From Methylophilaceae bacterium (GTDB lineage Bacteria > Pseudomonadota > Gammaproteobacteria > Burkholderiales > Methylophilaceae): a stretch of DNA of 5,171 nt. A program made the position numbers and the translations under genes. Under the pieces are notes generated by a model. It did no database searches. It was not told the DNA's origin and saw nothing but the letters and a program-made list of their open reading frames with translations. Shown one piece after another: positions 1-5,171 of this stretch; the first letter of the stretch is position 1; each line of letters starts with the position of its first letter. Location of the stretch: assembly GCA_017880825.1 (NCBI GenBank), contig JADGRN010000120.1, forward strand, positions 1 through 5,171, in the 5' to 3' direction.

Positions 1-267
1 TTGTTGATCGTAAGCCTCGTTGAATTTTCCAAACCCATCAATATCGATGAGAAAGAAAGCCAGGCTGGTTTTCCCGGACTGTGCAATTTTCCACTGGGCA
101 TCCAGTTGGGATTCGAAAAATTCCCGGTTATAAATTCGCGTCAAGGCATCTAAAGCCGCCAAGCCTTGCAATGGCTTATAGTCAGCTAATTCAGCATCGT
201 CCTTTGAACTGATCAAGGCTTGCTGCAGCAGGGTTACATCAAGCAGATCAATCGTTTTTATGGCCAT
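1..267 (-). CDS. GGDEF-domain protein (diguanylate cyclase family), N-terminal part, cut by window edge
   Basis: The visible 89 codons begin MAIKTIDLLD and continue past position 1, so the C-terminal part is missing. After a 38-residue lead with no membrane segment comes a typical GGDEF-domain opening: LDALTRIYNREFF at residues 39-51 (family pattern DxLTGLYNRR) and the first metal-binding strand FFLIDIDGFGKFNE at 71-84, with D75 at the usual first metal aspartate and N83 at the guanine-contacting asparagine. GGDEF proteins make cyclic di-GMP from two GTP. Whether this one is active cannot be told, because the GG(D/E)EF loop lies outside the window. The segment is somewhat divergent: R44 replaces the usual Gly of DxLTG, and G80 replaces the Lys of DxDxFK. 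The ATG at 267 is the first possible ATG, since an in-frame TAA lies four codons upstream (277-279). No Shine-Dalgarno is visible. The gene is divergent from ettA. Confidence 0.85.
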   Translation of the reverse strand, partial: MAIKTIDLLDVTLLQQALISSKDDAELADYKPLQGLAALDALTRIYNREFFESQLDAQWKIAQSGKTSLAFFLIDIDGFGKFNEAYDQQ

Positions 268-273
268 TTCACG

Positions 274-303
274 ATATTACATTCGTTGCTTGGGTAAATG
301 CAA
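274..303 (-). promoter_or_regulatory. Candidate promoter for the GGDEF gene, possibly giving a leaderless mRNA
   Basis: On the minus strand TAATAT (274-279) lies exactly 6 nt before the ATG. A TTGCAT hexamer (298-303) lies 18 bp further upstream and matches the first three bases of the -35 consensus. With normal -10 to start-site spacing, transcription would begin at or very near the A of the start codon, which fits the absence of a Shine-Dalgarno. The hexamer matches are only 4/6 and 3/6, so this is a weak prediction. Confidence 0.25.
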
Positions 304-422
304 AACTTGATGCCCCGGCTAAGCCTCATGCGCCTGCCAAGCGCAAACATATTGAACTTAAAGTAAGCCGACTGATACCAAAGCCGAGCGCAATGCAGTA
401 AACTTACGGCCTTTAATACCAT

Positions 423-428
423 CATAAT
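423..428 (+). promoter_or_regulatory. Candidate -10 element for ettA, possibly leaderless
   Basis: CATAAT matches the sigma-70 -10 consensus at 5 of 6 positions and ends 6 nt before the ettA ATG. A transcript started at normal spacing would begin at about position 435, the A of the start codon. No purine-rich Shine-Dalgarno is present in the preceding 20 nt. The -35 region (around 399-405) is poor. An alternative weak pair upstream is TTGAAC at 352-357 with GATACC at 374-379, which would give an ordinary 5' leader. Confidence 0.25.
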
Positions 429-434
429 CGCATC

Positions 435-2099
<1,665 letters not shown>

Positions 2100-2239
2100 T
2101 TTGCGGCTGGTACAAAGATTGCTGTTTCTTGATCGTTAGGTAGGTTTTATGTTGGTTGGAGGCCAGGATGAATGGGTCTGGTGCATCCGGCCAATATTAA
2201 AGCTACTTTTTGGTGCATTTTTAACGATTAGGAGACTGT
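2100..2239 (+). other. Intergenic region with imperfect hairpin between ettA and the lipoprotein gene
   Basis: This 140-bp stretch has no supported gene. GGCCAGGATG (2161-2170) and CATCCGGCC (2184-2192) can form a 9-bp stem with one bulged A and a 13-nt loop. The following T-run (2207-2211) is about 14 nt away, so this is not a standard intrinsic terminator. It may sit in the leader of the lipoprotein mRNA. I see no convincing sigma-70 promoter, so read-through from ettA cannot be excluded. Confidence 0.4.
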
Positions 2240-2485
2240 ATGAAAATTGTGAATCAATCCTTGGTTGTACTGGTGCTAGGCGCCTTTCTGCTGGGCGCGT
2301 GCAGCAAGAAGGAAGAAGCGCCTGCGGAAGCTCCGGCTGCTGCTGCGCCGGCACCAGCTACTGCTCCCGAGCCGGTCAAGGAAGAACCGGGCGGTTGGGT
2401 GCCTCCGCCGGTTTCTGCTGCACCCCCGGCCCCTGCCGAGGCTACGCCAGCCGAACCTGCTCCTGCAACACCAGCTGATAAGTAA
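2240..2485 (+). CDS. Small Ala/Pro-rich lipoprotein of unknown function
   Basis: This 81-residue protein starts at an ATG with a strong AGGAG Shine-Dalgarno (2230-2234) 5 nt upstream. It has a lipoprotein signal peptide: a short basic N-terminus (MKIVNQ), a hydrophobic core (VVLVLGAFL) and the lipobox LGAC, with the lipidated cysteine at residue 21. Ser at mature position +2 (not Asp) suggests outer-membrane sorting by the Lol pathway. The mature 61 residues are low complexity: a KKEE patch, then Ala/Pro/Glu-rich runs interrupted by a single GGWVPPP segment at 51-57. There is no Cys other than the lipid attachment site and no recognisable enzymatic domain. Such chains are probably extended and may act as a spacer or wall-associated tether, but that is inference. 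It follows ettA by 140 bp, and a strong hairpin comes after it. Confidence 0.85.
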   Translation: MKIVNQSLVVLVLGAFLLGACSKKEEAPAEAPAAAAPAPATAPEPVKEEPGGWVPPPVSAAPPAPAEATPAEPAPATPADK

Positions 2486-2508
2486 GGCGCAGTAAAAGAT
2501 AACATGGC

Positions 2509-2536
2509 GTTAAGCGGTGATTGTTCGCCGTTTAAC
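2509..2536 (+). terminator. Hairpin between convergent genes, probable transcription terminator
   Basis: GTTAAGCGGTGA (2509-2520) and TCGCCGTTTAAC (2525-2536) pair along all 12 positions (two G-U) around a TTGT loop. The stem starts 23 nt after the lipoprotein stop and is followed by ACCC and then a T-rich but interrupted TGTTGTTGTTT. It lies in the 108-bp gap between the lipoprotein gene and the convergent cupin gene. The broken T-tract makes it a non-ideal intrinsic terminator. On the minus strand the two G-U pairs become A-C mismatches, so it works better for the plus-strand transcript. Confidence 0.5.
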
Positions 2537-2593
2537 ACCCTGTTGTTGTTTGCCAGACTACTGCTGGTTTATTGTTCGTAAACCCGGTGAAAA

Positions 2594-2872
2594 TTAACCG
2601 TGCTTATAGTGTTTCTTCAGCGCGGTTTTAACTTCCCAAGTCACATCCAATCCAGCCGGGAATACCAGCAAATCACCAGCCTTGAAATTGATGGCTGCGC
2701 TACCGTCGGTTGGAGTCAGTGTGCACTCACCTTCTAGGATATAAGCGGTTTCACGAGCATTGAACTCGAATGGGAATACGGAAACTTCCTTGGACCAGGT
2801 GGGCCACTTGGATACACCAAGTTCAGCCAGGCGTTCTGAGGATGGGTTATGTTCGATGGAGACGTTAGCCAT
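2594..2872 (-). CDS. Small cupin-fold protein (Cupin_3/DUF861 type)
   Basis: This 92-residue single-domain protein is almost all one beta-barrel. The segments ETAYILEGECTLTPTDG (41-57) and FKAGDLLVFPAGLDVTWEV (63-81), ending in KKHYKHG, match the short DUF861 family. From memory, the overall pattern (LGVSKWPTWSKEVSVFPF, then YILEGE, GD-FP-G and KHY) closely resembles Thermotoga maritima TM1112. The metal-binding HxH of classic cupin motif 1 is absent: the corresponding region reads FEFNARETAY. Enzymatic members of the wider family act in ureidoglycine metabolism, but nothing here shows that function. The start was set at the ATG at 2872 because AAAGGA lies 8 nt upstream and the family N-terminus fits. 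The 32-residue extension up to 2968 has unconvincing sequence. There is a 164-bp gap to the SDR gene upstream on the same strand. Confidence 0.88.
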   Translation of the reverse strand: MANVSIEHNPSSERLAELGVSKWPTWSKEVSVFPFEFNARETAYILEGECTLTPTDGSAAINFKAGDLLVFPAGLDVTWEVKTALKKHYKHG

Positions 2873-2880
2873 GGATAAAA

Positions 2881-2886
2881 TCCTTT
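2881..2886 (-). promoter_or_regulatory. Ribosome-binding site that fixes the cupin gene start
   Basis: On the minus strand AAAGGA is followed by 8 nt and then the ATG at 2872. This supports the 92-residue form over the longer reading frame that opens at 2968. The GGA of this site also falls inside a small inverted repeat (2873-2883: GGAT, three bases, ATCC) that could partly occlude it. Confidence 0.7.
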
Positions 2887-2890
2887 CGTT

Positions 2891-2912
2891 GCGCATGCTT
2901 TTGGGCATGTGC
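2891..2912 (-). repeat. Inverted repeat in the cupin 5' leader
   Basis: GCGCATGC (2891-2898) and GCATGTGC (2905-2912) flank a 6-nt loop. In the minus-strand mRNA the stem has 7 of 8 pairs, with one A-C mismatch, and sits only 4 nt upstream of the AAAGGA ribosome-binding site. It could be a leader hairpin or an operator-like palindrome. The function is unknown. Confidence 0.4.
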
Positions 2913-2966
2913 GATATTGACGGGGGTTGAGGAAAATCAGGTAAGCAAGACCTAACACAGGCCCGC

Positions 2967-2995
2967 ATTCTAAAGAATTTCAGCCCGCTGTTCCA
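2967..2995 (-). promoter_or_regulatory. Weak candidate promoter for the cupin gene
   Basis: On the minus strand TAGAAT (plus-strand 2967-2972) matches the -10 consensus at 5 of 6 positions. TGGAAC (2990-2995) lies 17 bp upstream but matches only 3 of 6 in the -35 box. It would give a leader of roughly 90 nt containing both small hairpins. The case rests mainly on the -10 hexamer. Confidence 0.2.
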
Positions 2996-3036
2996 GCGAA
3001 GATTTCGGTTTTAGCGACGGTCTATAAGTTCGAAAC

Positions 3037-3822
3037 TTAGAGCCAATCCCAGTCCAGCCTCGGTTTATGCGGGGCCTTTTTCATCGCCCAATCCCAAGCG
3101 AAGGCGGGGACAAGGCGCATGAACCAAGCCATCCAGCCCATCTGCCAGGGGATGACGACGAAGCGCCGCCGGTTTTCAATGGCTTTGGCGAACATGGCCG
3201 CAGCCACATCGGCATCCATCAAAAACGGCATTTTGTAGGTGTTCACGGCTGTCATCGGGGTACGGATATAGCCGGGGGCGATCGTGGTCACGTGTACGCC
3301 GCTGGGCGCCATCTCTACGCGCAGGCTTTCCAGATAGCTGATGGCAGCGGCTTTGGAGGCGCTATAAGCGCCCGCGCCCGGCAGGCCGCGTATCCCCGCC
3401 ACACTGGCAATCCCCACCAGGCTGCCTTTGCCTGCCTGGCGCATCGCGGCAATAAAGGGCTGGAAAGTATGCACCATGCCCAGCACATTGATCTCCATGA
3501 CGGCCTTAAAGGCCGCGACATCTTCCTTGTGTTCGGTCAGCGTGCCACGGCTCACGCCGGCATTGGCGATGACAATATCCGGCACGCCAAAGCGCGCCAT
3601 GAAATCCTGCGCGGCTTTTTCCAGCGCATCGTCGTCACGTACATCCAGTGCGTAACTAGCGCATTCGGTTGCGAGTTCAGCAGATAGCGTTTGCAGGACT
3701 TCACCGCGCCGCGCTACCAGGCCCAGTGTGGCGCCCTGATTGGCATAGTGCCTGGCCATGGCTTGCCCGATGCCGCTGGAGGCACCGGTAATAAAAACCC
3801 GCCGTGGTTTAGACGAACTCAC
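3037..3822 (-). CDS. Short-chain dehydrogenase/reductase (classical SDR)
   Basis: This 261-residue NAD(P)-dependent oxidoreductase has a Rossmann fold. The motifs appear in order: cofactor-binding TGASSGIG (12-19); ARR after the second beta strand (37-39), whose arginines favour NADP(H); D60; NAG (87-89); the catalytic tetrad N112, S140, Y153 and K157 (YSASK); and PG at 183-184. All catalytic residues are present. The substrate cannot be deduced. The last 36 residues are unusual in holding seven Trp, including two WDW triplets at 243-245 and 258-260, and are hydrophobic enough to suggest membrane association or dimer packing (inference). The start is GTG: the in-frame stop TAG at 3844-3846 allows no upstream ATG, and the first internal ATG falls after the TGxxxGIG motif. 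There is no clear Shine-Dalgarno. It lies 42 bp downstream of dsbA and is probably co-transcribed. Confidence 0.93.
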   Translation of the reverse strand: MSSSKPRRVFITGASSGIGQAMARHYANQGATLGLVARRGEVLQTLSAELATECASYALDVRDDDALEKAAQDFMARFGVPDIVIANAGVSRGTLTEHKEDVAAFKAVMEINVLGMVHTFQPFIAAMRQAGKGSLVGIASVAGIRGLPGAGAYSASKAAAISYLESLRVEMAPSGVHVTTIAPGYIRTPMTAVNTYKMPFLMDADVAAAMFAKAIENRRRFVVIPWQMGWMAWFMRLVPAFAWDWAMKKAPHKPRLDWDWL

Positions 3823-3864
3823 AGCGGGCTTTGAACATGATGGCTACAGGCACCGAATCAAAAA

Positions 3865-4497
3865 CTAGCGTTTGGTGGCTTTTTCCTGGCGGACTTTTGC
3901 GATCAGGTAATCCGCCACCTTCAGGGATTCTTCATTGCCGCCGGCGAGGGTGCCGGAGGTCAGATACTTGCCGTCAATAATGAGCGTAGGCACACCAGTG
4001 GCGCCGGAAGTGCGGAATACCTGCATGGCGCGCGTAACCTTGGTATTGATGGAAAAGGAATAGAAAGTCTCTTCCACTTTTTTACGATCCAGGCCGCTTT
4101 GCGCGGTGATCCAGGCGACTGTACCGGCTTCGTCGTCAGGCCTTAATGCGCGTTGTTTGTGGATCGCTTCAAATAACTGGCTATGCAGTTTTTCGCTGAG
4201 TCCCAATGTTTCCAGCGTATAAAAGGCCTTGGCCATAGGCACCCAGTCCGGACGTGGAACACCCGGTACACGATGAAATTCAACGTCTTTGGGCAGTTTT
4301 TTTACCCAGGCGTTCATTGGCGTCTCCATGACGTAGCAATGCGGGCAGCCATACCAGAACAGCTCGATCACTTCGATCTTGGCCGGGTTTTCGGTAGGGA
4401 CAAGTTGCTGGGTCGGGTTGTATTCGACGCCTGACTGGGGCTCGGCCATGGCGCTGGCTGAAACCAGCAGCAGCGCGGCCAGAATGGTTTTCATCAT
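3865..4497 (-). CDS. dsbA: Periplasmic thiol:disulfide interchange protein DsbA
   Basis: This 210-residue precursor is close to E. coli DsbA (208). Residues 1-18 are a Sec signal peptide (MMKTILAALLLVSASAMA) with a likely cut after AMA. The mature protein has a thioredoxin fold with the active site FWYGCPHC: C51 is the reactive cysteine and C54 the resolving one, with the same CPHC pair as E. coli DsbA. A helical insert occupies about 85-155, followed by the cis-proline loop GVP at 168-170 (P170). There are no other cysteines. By family knowledge it introduces disulfide bonds into exported proteins and is re-oxidised by DsbB. The start was set at 4497 because AAGGA (4504-4508) lies 6 nt upstream and the signal peptide begins there. 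ATG at 4494 is nearly as good, and an upstream ATG at 4533 has no Shine-Dalgarno and would overlap the SPOR gene. It lies 19 bp after the SPOR gene. Confidence 0.94.
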   Translation of the reverse strand: MMKTILAALLLVSASAMAEPQSGVEYNPTQQLVPTENPAKIEVIELFWYGCPHCYVMETPMNAWVKKLPKDVEFHRVPGVPRPDWVPMAKAFYTLETLGLSEKLHSQLFEAIHKQRALRPDDEAGTVAWITAQSGLDRKKVEETFYSFSINTKVTRAMQVFRTSGATGVPTLIIDGKYLTSGTLAGGNEESLKVADYLIAKVRQEKATKR

Positions 4498-4503
4498 GTT
4501 AAA

Positions 4504-4508
4504 TCCTT
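4504..4508 (-). promoter_or_regulatory. Ribosome-binding site of dsbA
   Basis: On the minus strand AAGGA precedes the first of two consecutive ATG codons (4497 and 4494) by 6 nt. It falls within the 19-bp gap after the SPOR gene stop and argues against the in-frame ATG at 4533. Confidence 0.75.
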
Positions 4509-4516
4509 GTCTGAAA

Positions 4517-5125
4517 TTATTGATGGGGGACATTGCTTTTGATTTTGATCAGGTTTCCTTCGAATCCGTTCCGTGCCAACTCGGCTCGGGCCTTATTTAT
4601 TTGCTCCAGCTCAGTGAATGGGCCGACACGGACTCGATGCCATACACCCTTATCCGGGATATTGGCGGTCTGCACGATAGCCTCAAGGCCCAGCAGTGCC
4701 AGCTTGGCTTTCATGTTGTCGGCTTCCTTCTCGGTCTGGAACGCGCCTACCTGCAGGAAGTAGTTTTCGCCAGCAGAGGCGGCTTCAGGTTGTGATTCCT
4801 TCTGCTTGATTTCCTGCTCGGTGACCTGGCTCTCGCTGCCTGGCAATATGGTGTAGAAATCAAAGCGCGGCTTGGCCGGTGTTGCTTGCTCTTTAGCGGT
4901 CTTATCTGCGGCAGGCAATGCGTTGGCATCGCTGTTAGCGCCCGGAGTGGCGGGCGCTTGCGTGGATTTGGCAACAAACGGGCTATCGCCGCCCTTGATG
5001 AACATGGCGACGCCAACTGAAATGCCTACGCCCAACAGCAGGCCGACCAATAGTCCGCTAAAGAATGTGCCGCCTTTGCCAGACCCATTGCCTCTGGCTG
5101 GTGCGGGTTTATAGTCTCGACTCAC
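4517..5125 (-). CDS. SPOR-domain membrane protein (FtsN-like)
   Basis: This 202-residue single-pass protein has a short cytoplasmic N-terminus rich in Gly/Lys/Arg (1-20). A Gly-rich membrane helix follows (about 21-43, FFSGLLVGLL onward), then an Ala/Pro-rich periplasmic linker (about 50-120). A C-terminal SPOR domain spans about 121-196, with YFLQVGAFQTEKEAD at its start and WHRVRVGPFTELEQ in its second half. SPOR domains bind glycan strands stripped of stem peptides at division septa, so a role in cell division or wall remodelling is likely. This layout is that of FtsN, but it is shorter than E. coli FtsN (319), so orthology is not certain. The linker contains RFDFYTILPGSE (87-98), discussed as a finding. 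The start is GTG with AAGGAG 5 nt upstream; an in-frame TGA five codons before rules out a longer form. It is the first visible gene of the SPOR-dsbA-SDR run. Confidence 0.92.
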   Translation of the reverse strand: MSRDYKPAPARGNGSGKGGTFFSGLLVGLLLGVGISVGVAMFIKGGDSPFVAKSTQAPATPGANSDANALPAADKTAKEQATPAKPRFDFYTILPGSESQVTEQEIKQKESQPEAASAGENYFLQVGAFQTEKEADNMKAKLALLGLEAIVQTANIPDKGVWHRVRVGPFTELEQINKARAELARNGFEGNLIKIKSNVPHQ

Positions 5126-5130
5126 AATTG

Positions 5131-5136
5131 CTCCTT
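5131..5136 (-). promoter_or_regulatory. Ribosome-binding site deciding the GTG start of the SPOR gene
   Basis: On the minus strand AAGGAG is followed by 5 nt and GTG at 5125. With the in-frame TGA at 5138-5140 just upstream, this fixes the non-ATG start. The remaining bases to 5171 are too short to show whether another gene ends here. Confidence 0.75.
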
Positions 5137-5171
5137 GTCATCTTTTCGGTGCTACATTTTCTCTTACATTT

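Noticed and set aside
2149..2478. 109-codon frame overlapping the lipoprotein gene, preceded by AGGTAGG
   Set aside because: Most of it is the +1-shifted reading of the Ala/Pro-rich lipoprotein, giving an artefactual Cys/Gly-rich sequence. The lipoprotein frame has a better ribosome-binding site and a clear signal peptide.
2594..2968. Longer cupin start at 2968 (124 residues)
   Set aside because: The extra 32 residues do not look like family sequence. A good Shine-Dalgarno supports the ATG at 2872, and the extension would run through the leader hairpins.
2986..2998. CGCTG-TTC-CAGCG inverted repeat after the SDR gene as a terminator
   Set aside because: The stem is only 5 bp with a 3-nt loop and no T-tract follows on the minus strand. 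It may be chance.
3067..3687. 206-codon plus-strand frame opposite the SDR gene
   Set aside because: It is a mirror of the SDR coding region with a His/Gly-rich, domainless translation. The SDR on the other strand has every catalytic motif.
3865..4533. Longer DsbA start at 4533 (222 residues)
   Set aside because: It has no Shine-Dalgarno, overlaps the SPOR gene and places 12 residues before a complete signal peptide.
5138..5170. End of an upstream gene (peptide NVRENVAPKR then TGA on the minus strand)
   Set aside because: Ten codons are too few to identify. I could not match them to the C-terminus of ArgS or any other protein with confidence.

Overview
The window looks like ordinary chromosomal sequence from a Betaproteobacterium of moderate G+C content, perhaps a Nitrosomonadales/Methylophilales-type lineage. 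That placement is inferred from protein character: an EttA very close to proteobacterial orthologues, and a SPOR protein / DsbA / short-chain dehydrogenase cluster of a kind I associate with Betaproteobacteria. No search was run. I see no mobile element, CRISPR array, tRNA or rRNA.

Layout, left to right. (1) 1-267, minus: the first 89 codons of a GGDEF-type (diguanylate cyclase family) protein that runs off the left edge. (2) 268-434: a 167-bp divergent intergenic region. Neither flanking gene has a visible Shine-Dalgarno sequence, and both have a -10-like hexamer exactly 6 nt before the ATG. (3) 435-2099, plus: complete ettA, encoding the ABC-F ribosome-associated translational throttle ATPase. 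(4) 2100-2239: 140 bp with an imperfect hairpin. (5) 2240-2485, plus: an 81-residue Ala/Pro-rich lipoprotein, followed by a strong 12-bp hairpin that probably ends transcription between convergent genes. (6) 2594-2872, minus: a 92-residue single-domain cupin of the DUF861/Cupin_3 type. (7) 2873-3036: leader/intergenic DNA with two small hairpins next to the cupin start. (8) 3037-5125, minus: three closely spaced genes, read in the order SPOR-domain FtsN-like protein, DsbA, SDR oxidoreductase. Bases 5126-5171 hold the SPOR ribosome-binding site and perhaps the end of another upstream gene.

How the genes relate. The SPOR protein (membrane anchored, peptidoglycan binding) and DsbA (periplasmic disulfide oxidant) both act in the cell envelope. 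They are 19 bp apart, with the SDR 42 bp further on, so co-transcription is likely. The cupin gene is on the same strand after a larger gap and has its own good ribosome-binding site, so it may be a separate unit. EttA, the lipoprotein and the GGDEF protein show no obvious functional link to these or to one another.

I find no clear evidence of a new multi-gene system. The observations most worth a second look are the matched leaderless-like starts of the divergent pair, the conserved-looking FDFYTILPG segment in the SPOR protein, and the occluded ribosome-binding site of the cupin gene.
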